From: Mycetocola zhujimingii
GTDB taxonomy: Bacteria > Actinomycetota > Actinomycetes > Actinomycetales > Microbacteriaceae
Assembly (NCBI RefSeq): GCF_003065425.1
Contig: NZ_CP026949.1
Location: 2,356,001 to 2,420,000, forward strand
Direction: 5' to 3'
DNA: 64,000 nt
The translations under genes and the position numbers were made by a program. The notes beneath the pieces were generated by a model that had not been told where the DNA came from, ran no database searches, and saw only the letters and a program-made list of their open reading frames with translations. Shown here one piece after another: positions 18,016 to 28,535 of the stretch. Numbering within the stretch: the stretch's first letter is position 1; every line of letters starts with the position of its first letter.

Positions 18016-19212
18016 ATGGAAAGAGCCGAACTCGTTGAACTACTGACGCCGGATGGGCTCACCCTCATCGACCAGGTCGGGGGGTCGGATGCCGACACCG
18101 ACCCGGTTGGGACCGTGTCACGCCTGCGGGCTGAAGGCCACTCCCCCGCGCTCGTCTCCGCCGTGCTGACCCAGGTCAGGCTCAGGCGGAAAGCGGTCGG
18201 GAAGTTCGGCGAGTTCGCGTCGCGGATGCTCTTCACCGAAGCCGGCCTCGAACAGGCCACCCGATTGCGCGTCGCGGCACTCCACGCCGGCCGATTCAGC
18301 TCGGCAGGACTCACCCGGGTCGCCGACCTGGGCTGCGGAATCGGGGGCGACGCCATGGCGATGGCCGCGATGGACCTCGAGGTCACCGCCGTCGATGCCG
18401 ACGAAGTGACCGCGACAGTCGCCAGCTACAACCTCGCCCCGTTCCCCACCGCCGACGTGAGGCACTCGAACGCCGAAGACATCGACACGAGCGAATTCGA
18501 CGGGCTCTATTTCGACCCGGCCAGACGCACCGCCGGTCACTCGAACACCACTCGGCTGACCCGGCCGGAGGATTACAGCCCGTCACTCGACCTGGTTTTC
18601 GGCCGCGCCGCAACGCAGCCCGTCGGCGTCAAGCTCGGCCCGGGGTTCGACAGGTCACTCATTCCCGAGAACTGCGAAGCCCAGTGGGTCAGCGTCGATG
18701 GGCAGGTCGTCGAGCTCGGCCTGTGGTTCGGCCCCCTCGCGCGCGTCGGGGTGCGCAGGTCAGCGCTCGTGCTTGACGGGGCGGGAACCCACGAACTGAC
18801 CGCACCCGCGGACAGCGAGGATGTCGCCGTGCGGGAACCTGGCGAATTTCTCTACGAACCCGACGGCGCGGTTATCCGGGCCAGGCTTATCGGTGACGTT
18901 GCACGCGAAATCGGTGCGGGGATGCTGAGCCCAGGCATTGCCTATCTCACGGGTGACGCCGAGGTTGCCACCCCATTCGCGGCGGCCTTCCGTGTGATCG
19001 AGAGGTTCCCGCTCGATGAGCGAACACTGAAGCGGGAGCTCGCCAAGCGCGATATCGGAACACTCGAGGTGAAAAAGCGAGGCGCAGATATCGATCCGGC
19101 GGTCTTCCGCAAGCGGATGGCGCTGCGCGGCAGCAAGAGCGCGACGATTGTGCTCACCCGCGTGAACGGAAAGCACGCCGCGCTCCTCTGCGAACGGATC
19201 CCCCGGAACTAA
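18016..19212 (+). CDS. Class I SAM-dependent methyltransferase with THUMP-like C-terminal domain
   Basis: A 398-residue protein with a Rossmann SAM-binding core: RVADLGCGIGGDAMAMAAMDLEVTAVDAD at about residues 101-129, then a second motif LYFDPARRT near 167. The C-terminal third (ELAKRDIGTLEVKKRGADIDPAVFRKRMALRGSKSATIVLTR) matches the THUMP-like domain of actinobacterial proteins in this position. The substrate is not known; a tRNA or rRNA base is plausible from the domain. It diverges from groES across a 144-base spacer containing both CIRCE sites. The leader is short, with GATAAGTTT immediately before the start. Confidence 0.85.
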   Translation: MERAELVELLTPDGLTLIDQVGGSDADTDPVGTVSRLRAEGHSPALVSAVLTQVRLRRKAVGKFGEFASRMLFTEAGLEQATRLRVAALHAGRFSSAGLTRVADLGCGIGGDAMAMAAMDLEVTAVDADEVTATVASYNLAPFPTADVRHSNAEDIDTSEFDGLYFDPARRTAGHSNTTRLTRPEDYSPSLDLVFGRAATQPVGVKLGPGFDRSLIPENCEAQWVSVDGQVVELGLWFGPLARVGVRRSALVLDGAGTHELTAPADSEDVAVREPGEFLYEPDGAVIRARLIGDVAREIGAGMLSPGIAYLTGDAEVATPFAAAFRVIERFPLDERTLKRELAKRDIGTLEVKKRGADIDPAVFRKRMALRGSKSATIVLTRVNGKHAALLCERIPRN

Positions 19213-19335
19213 CCCGCGCGAGAGTTGCTTCAGAAAAGTTGACGAAGACCCGCCCGCCCCGCAACCCCTCGACACTGTGCGGCGTCCCGTGGTTCGCTGG
19301 GATCACACAATCGATCTCACACAGAAGGAGCGCTC

Positions 19336-19809
19336 ATGACAACTGTCAACGCCGATATCGACGTTCACGTCCCGGTGTCAACCGCATACAACCAGTGGAC
19401 TCAGTTTGAATCTTTTCCGCAGTTCCTGAGCGGCGTCGACGATGTGACGCAGACGAGCGACACCCACACCCACTGGAAGGTGTCGATTGCCGGCATCAAA
19501 CGCGAGTTCGACGCTGAGATCACCGAGCAGATCCCTGACACCCGCATCGCGTGGACCAGCACAGACGGCGAAGACCACGCCGGTGTTGTTTCGTTCCACC
19601 GTCTGAGCGCGGATGAGACACGAATCTCACTGCGGCTCGACTGGTCACCGCAGGGCATCATCGAGAAGGCCGGGGCGCTGCTCCAGGTCGACGACATCCA
19701 GATCGGTCACGACCTGAAGAAGTTCAAGAAGCTCATCGAGTCGAACGGATTCGAAACCGGAGCCTGGCGCGGCGAGGTCGACCGCTCCCCGGACGCAACC
19801 GGTCGCTGA
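19336..19809 (+). CDS. SRPBCC (START/polyketide cyclase-like) family protein
   Basis: A 157-residue soluble protein with the helix-grip fold. The N-terminus DIDVHVPVSTAYNQWTQFESFPQFLSGV is the usual opening of 'polyketide cyclase/dehydrase' members, and VSIAGIKREFDAEITEQIPDTRIAWTSTDG follows. Such proteins bind hydrophobic ligands; this subgroup is often stress-related and its ligand is unknown. ATG at 19336 has AAGGAG seven bases upstream. The gene is monocistronic, bounded downstream by a terminator that reaches into the convergent nitroreductase gene. Confidence 0.85.
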   Translation: MTTVNADIDVHVPVSTAYNQWTQFESFPQFLSGVDDVTQTSDTHTHWKVSIAGIKREFDAEITEQIPDTRIAWTSTDGEDHAGVVSFHRLSADETRISLRLDWSPQGIIEKAGALLQVDDIQIGHDLKKFKKLIESNGFETGAWRGEVDRSPDATGR

Positions 19810-19845
19810 TCACCAGCATCCGTCAGCGGTTGACCGCGACGGACC

Positions 19846-19908
19846 AACGCCGCAGGCCGGCTGGGCTATCCCTGAGAAACGGGAGCGTCCCAGCCGGTCT
19901 GCGGCGTT
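19846..19908 (+). terminator. Terminator of the SRPBCC gene; one arm lies inside nitroreductase codons
   Basis: Arms 19846-19865 and 19889-19908 pair at all 20 positions (19 Watson-Crick and one G-U), with a smaller TCCC/GGGA stem in the loop and TTTTG after it. The left arm is intergenic; the right arm encodes the last residues of the nitroreductase on the other strand. Confidence 0.75.
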
Positions 19909-20672
19909 TTGCATGTGCCGCGGAACACATACTGCGACGGCAGCTTGCGTTCGTGGCTCGTCCAGTCGATAGCGGGTCGACGCTGCTCCGTCGGCACGTA
20001 ACCGAGGCGGTAGACCGCCATGAGTTCGAGCGAATCGGGCACCTCGAGCAGGTTCTCGATCCTGGCCCACATTCCCGGGACTTCCATCGGGAACGAGACG
20101 AACTGGATTCCCATGCCGAGTTCGACGGTGGTCAGCCAGACGTTTTCCATTGCAGCGCCCATGCTGAACACCGAGTAGAACGAGCTCAGCTCGCCGGGGC
20201 GGTACTCGGAGCGATCAAGCATCACACCGATGAGCAACGGTGAACCCGCGACAAGTTTGCGGTTCTCTTCGCCGAGCTTCTGCGGAACACGCATCGCGTT
20301 CATGAGCTTCTGGCCACGTTTGGTGAACACCTGGGTGGTGAACGGACGCAACGCAGCGGGTAGCTTGTCGAACAGCATCCCGTCACGCCGTTCGGCCATC
20401 TCGCTCGCGCTGAAGCGGAAGTACGGCTTGTAGCGCTCGAAGAACGTGCCGTTCGACATGGCCTCGGTCATGCTGTCGCCACTGATGGTGGCGATGGTTT
20501 CGATGGTGTTCGGGTCGTCGACAATCACGAACCGCCACGGCTGGCTGTTCAACTGCGACGGTGCCCGACCGGCCACCTCCATCAGCAGGCGCTGGTGTTC
20601 CTCACTGACCCTGTCCGGCAGGAACGGGCCGTTCGTTGTCTTCCGCCGGCGAACCACATCGAGAAACTCCAC
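19866..20672 (-). CDS. Nitroreductase family protein (FMN-dependent)
   Basis: A 268-residue flavoprotein of the nitroreductase superfamily. The N-terminal [14 protein letters not shown] is the FMN phosphate-binding start, followed by [18 protein letters not shown], a hallmark of the fold, and [26 protein letters not shown] toward the C-terminus. Such enzymes reduce nitro compounds, quinones or enones with NAD(P)H; the natural substrate is unknown. The GTG at 20672 is chosen because GGAGGT lies just upstream and the membrane-protein gene stops two bases before it. Longer frames to 20828 overlap that gene and are rejected. Confidence 0.9.
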   Translation of the reverse strand: MEFLDVVRRRKTTNGPFLPDRVSEEHQRLLMEVAGRAPSQLNSQPWRFVIVDDPNTIETIATISGDSMTEAMSNGTFFERYKPYFRFSASEMAERRDGMLFDKLPAALRPFTTQVFTKRGQKLMNAMRVPQKLGEENRKLVAGSPLLIGVMLDRSEYRPGELSSFYSVFSMGAAMENVWLTTVELGMGIQFVSFPMEVPGMWARIENLLEVPDSLELMAVYRLGYVPTEQRRPAIDWTSHERKLPSQYVFRGTCKTPQTGWDAPVSQG

Positions 20673-20674
20673 GC

Positions 20675-21007
20675 CTACCTCCAGGCCTTGATCAAACTCA
20701 GAATGAAAAACGGTGCCGCAGAAAGCGCGGTCTGCACGTGCCTGGGCGTCCGGGCGCTGGCTCGCGGTATCACCGTCAGTGGGATCGCCGCTGGCAGGAG
20801 AAACAGTCCGGCCCGATTGCGGCTCCACAGCAGGGAACTGGCCGCAACCACGCTCGTTGTCACGGTCGTGATGTAGAGAGCGTGGTGGATCCAGCGAAAG
20901 TTGCCCGTGTGCACGAGGCCAGTCGCGACGCCGGCGCCGAGCGCACAGTTCGCGGCGTAGCTGGACGCGGCGACGGTGAAGAGCACCGGCGGAACCTGTC
21001 GGGGCAT
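20675..21007 (-). CDS. Hypothetical small membrane protein
   Basis: A 110-residue protein with three or four hydrophobic segments (about residues 8-30, 40-62, 68-84 and 90-108) and few charges; I do not recognise a family. It lies four bases after the polyglutamine DUF4190 gene and two bases before the nitroreductase GTG, whose ribosome binding site sits inside its last codons. The three genes therefore look like one transcription unit. There is no evident ribosome binding site at its ATG, so translation probably depends on the upstream gene. Confidence 0.65.
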   Translation of the reverse strand: MPRQVPPVLFTVAASSYAANCALGAGVATGLVHTGNFRWIHHALYITTVTTSVVAASSLLWSRNRAGLFLLPAAIPLTVIPRASARTPRHVQTALSAAPFFILSLIKAWR

Positions 21008-21011
21008 GGAA

Positions 21012-22313
<1,302 letters not shown>

Positions 22314-22337
22314 GGGCGTCTCCTTCGTCGCGCGGTG

Positions 22338-23411
22338 CTAGTGCACCTGGATATCCGTCACAGGAAGTGTTGAATCTGCCGAGAAGTCGAGTGTAGAGGG
22401 TGCGTGGCCCGCCATGATGAGCTGCGCGCCGAGTTCGGCGATCATCGCGCCGTTGTCTGTGCACAGGGACAGCGGTGGGATGCGCAAGGCCACTCCCGCC
22501 GCGGCCGACCGTTCCGCGGCGAGCGCCCGAACGCGGGCGTTCGCGACCACTCCGCCACCGAGCAGCAACCGCGGCACGCCGTGATCGGCGCAGGCAGCGA
22601 GCGCCTTGGTGATGAGCACGTCCGCGACTGCTTCCCGGAAGCCGGCGGCGACATCCGCTGTCGGGACATCGAGTCCGGCGTCCTGCTTCTGCTCCACCCA
22701 GCGCGCAACAGCGGTTTTGAGGCCGGAGAACGAGAAGTCGTACCGGTGCTTCTCCATGTCTTTCGGCCGGCTCAGTCCGCGGGGGAACCTGATGGCGTTC
22801 GGGTCTCCGTCTGCGGCGACCCTGTCGATCTGGGGTCCGCCCGGGTACGGGAGCCCGAGAATACGAGCAACCTTGTCGAAAGCTTCTCCCGCCGCATCGT
22901 CGATCGTCTCGCCGAGCAGTTCGACATCGCTCACGAGATCGCGCACGAGGAGGAGGGAGGTGTGCCCGCCGGATACCAGCAGGGCTATCGTCGGGTACTC
23001 GAACGGAGTTCCGGAATCGTCGAGGATGTCTGCGCCGACGTGCCCGACGAGGTGGTTGACCGCGTAGAGAGGTTTGTTGAGCGCGACCGCGAGCGCCTTG
23101 GCCGCGCCAACGCCGACCATGAGGGCACCCGACAGCCCTGGACCGCTCGTCACGGCGATGGCGTCGAGATCATCGAGGGAGATAGCGGCCTCGGCGACGG
23201 CGTGGCGGATGGCGGGGACGAGTTCCTCCAGGTGTGCCCGTGCGGCCACCTCAGGTACGACGCCCCCGTACCTCGCGTGTTCGTCCATCGACGACGCTAT
23301 GGTGTTGCTGAGCAGCCTGGTCCCCCGAACGATGCCGATTCCGGTCTCGTCGCAGGAGGTCTCGATGCCCAGAACGAGCGGGTTGGTACGGTTCATCATC
23401 TCCTCGCTCAC
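22338..23411 (-). CDS. tsaD: tRNA t6A threonylcarbamoyltransferase subunit TsaD
   Basis: Catalytic subunit that moves the threonylcarbamoyl group onto A37 of ANN-decoding tRNAs. The 357-residue ASKHA-fold protein has [11 protein letters not shown] at the N-terminus, the iron-binding HLVGH motif ([11 protein letters not shown]) and [16 protein letters not shown] at 23411 overlaps the rimI stop as GTGA. An alternative ATG a few codons in ([10 protein letters not shown]) has GAGGAG directly before it, so the true start could be either. It is the last t6A gene in the tsaE-tsaB-rimI-tsaD run. Confidence 0.97.
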   Translation of the reverse strand: MSEEMMNRTNPLVLGIETSCDETGIGIVRGTRLLSNTIASSMDEHARYGGVVPEVAARAHLEELVPAIRHAVAEAAISLDDLDAIAVTSGPGLSGALMVGVGAAKALAVALNKPLYAVNHLVGHVGADILDDSGTPFEYPTIALLVSGGHTSLLLVRDLVSDVELLGETIDDAAGEAFDKVARILGLPYPGGPQIDRVAADGDPNAIRFPRGLSRPKDMEKHRYDFSFSGLKTAVARWVEQKQDAGLDVPTADVAAGFREAVADVLITKALAACADHGVPRLLLGGGVVANARVRALAAERSAAAGVALRIPPLSLCTDNGAMIAELGAQLIMAGHAPSTLDFSADSTLPVTDIQVH

Positions 23412-23902
23412 TGCGCGCCCACCGCCAGCCCTGGAACACGGGGCTGAAGGACGAGCTTCATCACAATGGCGTCGACATTATCCGGCTGGTAGTAGCCGGG
23501 CCGCACGGCGATCGCCTCAAAACCGAGGTCGAGGTACAGCGCCTGGGCACCCGGGTTGTCTTCCCGCACCTCGAGGAACACCTGCCGAGCGCCACGCTTT
23601 CGCGCCTCACTGAGCAGGGCGCGAACGAGGATCCGACCGAGTCCCATCCGCCGGACCTCTGCGGCAACGGCGATGGTCTGGATATCAGCGTCGTCGGCGC
23701 CCGGCGGGACCATGAGTCCCGCGTAGCCCTCGACGATCTCGGGAGCACCAACCGGTGTCGCCACGATGTAGTAGGTGTTCGCGCTCGCGAGTTCCGAGCG
23801 GAGAAGTTCGGCAGACCATGCATCGGATCCGAAGGTGGACTGCTCGATGGCCAGGATATGCGCGAGGTCCGCCACTGTGGCGCGCCGAATCTGCCAGGTC
23901 AC
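23408..23902 (-). CDS. rimI: Ribosomal protein S18 alanine N-acetyltransferase-like GNAT protein RimI
   Basis: GNAT acetyltransferase of 164 residues. The acetyl-CoA loop reads [14 protein letters not shown], preceded by [10 protein letters not shown], and the RimI signature [29 protein letters not shown] lies near the C-terminus. RimI acetylates the N-terminal alanine of S18; fused or neighbouring TsaB-RimI-TsaD arrangements are typical of actinobacteria. Overlaps of four bases with tsaB upstream and tsaD downstream show tight coupling. Confidence 0.93.
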   Translation of the reverse strand: MTWQIRRATVADLAHILAIEQSTFGSDAWSAELLRSELASANTYYIVATPVGAPEIVEGYAGLMVPPGADDADIQTIAVAAEVRRMGLGRILVRALLSEARKRGARQVFLEVREDNPGAQALYLDLGFEAIAVRPGYYQPDNVDAIVMKLVLQPRVPGLAVGAQ

Positions 23903-24519
23903 GCCGTCACCCGCTTTCCGCCGAGCGACGGTTTCGCATCCGGCGACCGCAGGTAAAGGGCCTCGTCCGCGGCGAACGAGCCGCCCGTCGAGTAGAGCAG
24001 TTCCGCGAGCATCCCCAGGGACCCCGCAGAAACCGTCGTCGCGTCGATCCGCGTGAAATCGCTGTGGCCGAGTTCGTCGGGTTTGGCCAGCCCTGGGCCG
24101 TCAATGCGGACGGGCGCTCCGTGCTCATCGACGCCAGAGTACGCCGACCAGTACAGCTCCCGTCGCCTCGCGTCGGTGACGACGAGAAGCCCCCCTGTAT
24201 TGCCAGAGCGGTACCAGTCGAACGCGATGGCGTCGTGGCTGACGAGAGGAACGAGCGGCTTCTCCGCCGCGAGCGCGAACACTCGCGCTGCCGCAATCCC
24301 GATGCGCAGCCCGGTGAATGGACCCGGGCCCATCCCGCAGACGACACCGGAGAGAGCGGATGCGTCGACACCGGCCTCCTGCATGACCTCACGGAGCAGA
24401 GAGCCCACCACTTCGGCGTGGCTCATCGTGTCGCCGGTGGTCCGCTCGGCGAGAACACCGCGGTCGCGATCGACCACAGCGACGCTGGTTCCCGTGGATG
24501 AATCTATGGCGAGGAGCAC
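23899..24519 (-). CDS. tsaB: tRNA t6A synthesis protein TsaB
   Basis: A degenerate ASKHA-fold partner that scaffolds TsaD and TsaE in t6A synthesis. The 206-residue protein starts with LLAIDSSTGTSVAV, has the GMGPGPFTGLRIGIAAARVFAL loop typical of TsaB, and lacks the TsaD metal-binding histidines. The start is GTG at 24519, nine bases after the tsaE stop; the stop overlaps rimI as ATGA. Confidence 0.96.
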   Translation of the reverse strand: MLLAIDSSTGTSVAVVDRDRGVLAERTTGDTMSHAEVVGSLLREVMQEAGVDASALSGVVCGMGPGPFTGLRIGIAAARVFALAAEKPLVPLVSHDAIAFDWYRSGNTGGLLVVTDARRRELYWSAYSGVDEHGAPVRIDGPGLAKPDELGHSDFTRIDATTVSAGSLGMLAELLYSTGGSFAADEALYLRSPDAKPSLGGKRVTA

Positions 24520-24528
24520 GGATCAAGC

Positions 24529-25077
24529 CTACGCGGTCACCGGCGGCTCAGAGATCGTGATGCGGACCCGGCGAGGCTCGTCGGTCTCGTCCACGTCGGT
24601 CTCATCCATGTAAGCCGACGCACCTTCGCCGCCAGCGGCATCCGCCTGTATTCCGTTCGAGGAATGCGGCTGCTGGCCCGCGCCCGTCGGTCGCTCAATC
24701 TCCACGTCGAGCCAGCGCGATGCGATGCCGTCGAGCATGCCGCGCCCCCACTCGACGATGACGACGCTGCCCGCGAAGTCGATGTCGAGGTCGTCGAGTT
24801 CAACGGGGCTTGACAGCCGATAGGCGTCCACGTGAACGAGCGGCGGACCATCAGAGAGACTTGGGTGGGTCCGGGCGAGCACGAACGTTGGGCTCGTCAC
24901 TGGTCCTCGAACGCCGAGTCCCTCACCGATCCCCCGGGTGAGTGTCGTCTTTCCGGCGCCGAGCGGGCCGGTCAGCACGAGAAGGTCCCCCGCCTGGAGA
25001 GACCGGCCGAGGCTGACGCCCAGCTCGTGCATGTCGTCGGCCGTCGCGACGACGGAATCGAATGGCAGCTCGATCAT
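24529..25077 (-). CDS. tsaE: tRNA t6A synthesis ATPase TsaE
   Basis: Small P-loop ATPase that drives turnover of the TsaBD complex. The 182-residue protein has Walker A LTGPLGAGKTTLTRGIGEGLG near residues 35-55, SPTFVLARTH, HVDAYRL and VIVEWGRG, all TsaE hallmarks. Before the last strand it carries about 40 extra polar residues (roughly 132-170, rich in Ala, Gly, Asp and Glu), an insertion not usual in the family. The ATG overlaps the alr stop as ATGA. Confidence 0.95.
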   Translation of the reverse strand: MIELPFDSVVATADDMHELGVSLGRSLQAGDLLVLTGPLGAGKTTLTRGIGEGLGVRGPVTSPTFVLARTHPSLSDGPPLVHVDAYRLSSPVELDDLDIDFAGSVVIVEWGRGMLDGIASRWLDVEIERPTGAGQQPHSSNGIQADAAGGEGASAYMDETDVDETDEPRRVRITISEPPVTA

Positions 25078-26186
25078 GAACCGGCACCGTAGACACGGCG
25101 CACCCTGGCTCCGATGCGCGTGACGATTTCGTAGTTGATCGTCCCCGCCGCCGTCGCCCAGTCCGTCGCGCTCGGTGCGCCGGTGGCTGGATCGCCGAAG
25201 ATCACGACGGCGTCTCCCGGCGACACTGCGGCGTCGCCAACGGCGACGACGAACTGATCCATGGCGATCCGGCCCGCGACCTGGTGCACTCCCCCGCCGA
25301 TCAGAACACGACCGACGTTCGACGCCTGGCGAGGGATGCCGTCGCCGTAGCCGAACGGGACAAGGGCGAGGGTCGTCTCGGCCGGCGCACGATAGGTGTA
25401 GCTGTACGAGACGCCCTTTCCGGCCGGTACCCGCCTGACCCCAATAACGCTCGCTCGAAGGGTCATCGCCGGGATGAGTCCGAGTTCACTCGAATCGACG
25501 TCATCGAATGGTGAGAGCCCGTACAGCCCGAGACCAATGCGCACCGTGTTGAATCGCGTCTCCGGCAAGCGGATCGCCGCGGCGGTCGCTGCGAGGTGCA
25601 CGAGCTCAGGACGGAGACCGTGCTGAGCGGCCAGCCGGACGCCTTCGCTGAACTCCACGACCGCCTGTCGGTCATCATCATCCGAGGCATTGGAGAGGTG
25701 CGAGAAGATGCCGCGCACGTGAATCCGTCCGCTGCGCTCGAGTTCGGCGGCGCGGGAGAACACGCGGTCCCAGTCGGAGGCATCGAGTCCGTTGCGCGAC
25801 AGGCCGGTGTCCAGCTTGAGATGGATCCGGATCGGCGCGTCGCCGGCGGCATCCGCCACACTCTCCAGCTGATCACTGGAGGAGACCCCGAGATCGATGC
25901 CGCGTTGCCCTGCGGGCGTGAAGTCGGTGCCTGGGCCGTGCAGCCAGCACAGGACAGGGGCGGTGATGCCTGCGTCCCTGAGTTCGAGTGCCTCGACGAG
26001 GTCCGCAGTTCCCAGCCAGTCTGCGCCGCCGGCGAGGGCCGCGCGTGCGGCCTGCACCGCCCCGTGCCCGTAGCCGTCCGCCTTGACCACGGCGATGATG
26101 TGGTCGGTTCCGACGACACCGGCCAGGTGGCGGATGTTGTGGGTCATGGCATCCGTGTTGATCACTGCTTCACGGAACCCGATCAT
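25074..26186 (-). CDS. alr: Alanine racemase
   Basis: PLP enzyme interconverting L- and D-alanine for peptidoglycan. The 370-residue protein has the PLP lysine Lys35 in VVKADGYGHG, a SRNGLD substrate loop, GLYGLSP, and the second catalytic base in SYSYTYRAP. Alr precedes the t6A genes, a neighbourhood conserved in many Gram-positives. It overlaps acpS upstream and tsaE downstream by four bases each. Confidence 0.97.
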   Translation of the reverse strand: MIGFREAVINTDAMTHNIRHLAGVVGTDHIIAVVKADGYGHGAVQAARAALAGGADWLGTADLVEALELRDAGITAPVLCWLHGPGTDFTPAGQRGIDLGVSSSDQLESVADAAGDAPIRIHLKLDTGLSRNGLDASDWDRVFSRAAELERSGRIHVRGIFSHLSNASDDDDRQAVVEFSEGVRLAAQHGLRPELVHLAATAAAIRLPETRFNTVRIGLGLYGLSPFDDVDSSELGLIPAMTLRASVIGVRRVPAGKGVSYSYTYRAPAETTLALVPFGYGDGIPRQASNVGRVLIGGGVHQVAGRIAMDQFVVAVGDAAVSPGDAVVIFGDPATGAPSATDWATAAGTINYEIVTRIGARVRRVYGAGS

Positions 26187-26596
26187 GACTTCTCTTCTTT
26201 CTGTGAGGCCTCAACCTCGGTACTCGAGTGCGATCGGTCCGGTTCGCTTCGCTCGGCGATGACGAACGCGATGGCGGCTCCCGCATCGTGACTCATCGAG
26301 AGGTGAAGCCGATCAATACCGCGGGCTTCGATCACCTTCGCGGTCTCACCGGAGATCTCGAAACCCGGGTCGCCTTCATCACTGTTGGATACGACGATGT
26401 CGAGCCAGTGCACCCCGTCGGAACTGCCGAGCGCTTTGATCAGCGCTTCCTTCGCGGCGAACCGGCCGGCGAGTGAACGGAGCGGTCGCGACCGTTCGCT
26501 CTCAGCGAACAGGCGCTCCCGCAGCCGAGGCGTACGGTCGACAGCACGTTCGAAGCGGGCAAGGTCGACCAGGTCGACCCCGATACCGACGATCAC
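26183..26596 (-). CDS. acpS: Holo-[acyl-carrier-protein] synthase
   Basis: Transfers 4'-phosphopantetheine from coenzyme A to acyl carrier protein. The 137-residue protein has GIGVDLVDLARFERAV near the N-terminus (metal-binding aspartate) and RSLAGRFAAKEALIKALG (catalytic glutamate and lysine), the two AcpS motifs. The C-terminal 20 residues are a polar extension (SEPDRSHSSTEVEASQ) beyond the usual fold. GTG at 26596 gives IVGIGVD. It follows glmS by 53 bases and is coupled to alr. Confidence 0.95.
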   Translation of the reverse strand: MIVGIGVDLVDLARFERAVDRTPRLRERLFAESERSRPLRSLAGRFAAKEALIKALGSSDGVHWLDIVVSNSDEGDPGFEISGETAKVIEARGIDRLHLSMSHDAGAAIAFVIAERSEPDRSHSSTEVEASQKEEKS

Positions 26597-26649
26597 GCTG
26601 CTCCCTTCGCTTGCCAGCCGTCGTGCACCCGCGCGGGGCGCACCGGTGG

Positions 26650-28500
26650 TTACTCGACGGTCACCGACTTGGCGAGGTTGCGCGGCTGGTCGACGTCGAG
26701 CCCCTTCGCGATCGCCAGTTCCATCGCAAAGATCTGCAGGGGGATGACGGCGAGCAACGGCTCGAAGAGCGGCGCGGCCAGCGGGATCCGGATGACCGTG
26801 TCGGCAAAGGGAAGAACCGCTGCGTCGCCCTCTTCTGCGATCGCGATGATCCTGGCCCCACGAGCGCGGATCTCCTGGATGTTGGACACGACCTTGGAAT
26901 GCAGCATGGCGGAACCGCGCGGGCTCGGCACAACGACGAACACCGGCTGGCCGGGTTCGATCAGGGCGATGGGGCCGTGCTTGAGCTCACCGGCGGCGAA
27001 GCCCTCGGCGTGGATGTACGCAAGCTCCTTGAGCTTGAGCGCACCCTCAAGGGCGATCGGGAATCCGACGTGGCGGCCGAGGAACAGCACAGCCCGCGAG
27101 TCGCTCATCCAGTGCGCCAGCTGTTCGACGACATCGCTCTCGTCGAGGATCGTCGCGATCTTCGCCGGAACGGCGAGGAGTTCGGCCGACTGCTCGGCGA
27201 GAACGTCTGCCGGCTGAGCGCCACGGACGCGGGCGAGGTGAAGCGCAAAGAGGTAGAGCGCGGTGATCTGGGCGACGAAGGCCTTTGTCGACGCGACGGC
27301 GACCTCGGGACCCGCGTGCGTGTAGACGACGGCGTCGGACTCACGAGGGATCGTCGCGCCCTGCGTGTTGCAGATCGAAAGCGTCTTCGCGCCCTTCTCG
27401 CTGGCGTACTTCACGGCCATCAAGGTGTCCATGGTTTCACCGGACTGGCTGATCGAGACCACCAGCGTCTGCGGGGTGATGACCGGCTCGCGGTAGCGGA
27501 ACTCGTGGCTGAGCTCGACGTCGACGGGGATTCCGGCCCACTTCTCGAGCGCGTACTTGGCGGTCTGGCCCGCGTAAGCGGCGGTTCCGCACGCGATGAC
27601 GACGATGCGGTTGATGTCGACGAAGAGTTCATCGAGACCGTTGAGTTCGGGGATGACAACCTGGCCATCTGCATCGATGCGGCCGCGCAGGGTGTTGGCG
27701 ACGGCATCCGGCTCTTCGGAGATCTCCTTGGCCATGAAGCTCGGCCAGCCGCCCTTGTCGGCTGCGCTCGCGTCCCACTGGATCTCGAACGGCTCGACTT
27801 CGACGGGCGAACCGAAGAAGTCGGTGACCTCGACCTTGTTCGGTGTGATGGAGACGATCTGGTCCTGGCCGATCGCGAGGGCGTTCCTGGTGTATTCGAC
27901 GAACGCGGCGACATCCGAGGCGAGGAAGTTCTCTCCGTCGCCAAGCCCGATCACGAGCGGCGAGTTGCGTCGCGCGCCGACGACGACGCCCGGCTCGTTC
28001 TCGTGCACAGCGAGGAGCGTGAACGCCCCGTCGAGCCGTGCAACGACGTTCTGGAATGCCTCGCGGAGGTCCTGCGTCTTGCGGTACTCACGGCCGAGCA
28101 GCACAGCGGCGACCTCGGAGTCCGTGTCGCTCTCGAACGTGAAGCCTTCGTCGAGCAGTTCCTGCTTGAGCGGGGAGAAGTTTTCGATGATGCCGTTGTG
28201 GATCAGCGCGAGCTTGCCGTCGTCACCGAGGTGCGGGTGCGCGTTCTGGTCGGTCGGTGCTCCGTGCGTCGCCCAGCGGGTGTGGCCGATGCCTGTACGG
28301 CTGACCTCGATCGCTCCCGACTTGAGGTCATCCGCGAGAACAGCGAGCTTGCCGGCCCGCTTCCGGGTGCGGAGAACACCGTTTTCGTCGATGACGGCAA
28401 CGCCTGCGGAGTCGTAACCGCGATACTCGAGCCGACTCAGTCCTCCGACAAGTACATCGATGCTGTTATTTCCGCCTACGTATCCCACGATTCCACACAT
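26650..28500 (-). CDS. glmS: Glutamine-fructose-6-phosphate aminotransferase (isomerising)
   Basis: Makes glucosamine-6-phosphate, the entry to cell-wall amino sugars. The 616-residue protein has the N-terminal nucleophile Cys2 (MCGIVGYVGG), class II glutaminase motifs (GHTRWATHG), and two SIS domains with VSISQSGETMDTL and EGALKLKELAYIHAEGFAAGELKHGP. It ends in NLAKSVTVE as expected. The upstream spacer to divergent coaA is only 35 bases, too short for a glmS ribozyme leader. GlmM, the next pathway enzyme, is encoded 1.1 kb away. Confidence 0.98.
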   Translation of the reverse strand: MCGIVGYVGGNNSIDVLVGGLSRLEYRGYDSAGVAVIDENGVLRTRKRAGKLAVLADDLKSGAIEVSRTGIGHTRWATHGAPTDQNAHPHLGDDGKLALIHNGIIENFSPLKQELLDEGFTFESDTDSEVAAVLLGREYRKTQDLREAFQNVVARLDGAFTLLAVHENEPGVVVGARRNSPLVIGLGDGENFLASDVAAFVEYTRNALAIGQDQIVSITPNKVEVTDFFGSPVEVEPFEIQWDASAADKGGWPSFMAKEISEEPDAVANTLRGRIDADGQVVIPELNGLDELFVDINRIVVIACGTAAYAGQTAKYALEKWAGIPVDVELSHEFRYREPVITPQTLVVSISQSGETMDTLMAVKYASEKGAKTLSICNTQGATIPRESDAVVYTHAGPEVAVASTKAFVAQITALYLFALHLARVRGAQPADVLAEQSAELLAVPAKIATILDESDVVEQLAHWMSDSRAVLFLGRHVGFPIALEGALKLKELAYIHAEGFAAGELKHGPIALIEPGQPVFVVVPSPRGSAMLHSKVVSNIQEIRARGARIIAIAEEGDAAVLPFADTVIRIPLAAPLFEPLLAVIPLQIFAMELAIAKGLDVDQPRNLAKSVTVE

Positions 28501-28535
28501 GGGCTCAAGAATAGCGGCAATAGACTGGGAGCCTT

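Noticed and set aside
28501-28535. glmS ribozyme upstream of glmS
   Set aside because: Only 35 bases separate glmS from coaA; there is no room for the ribozyme fold.
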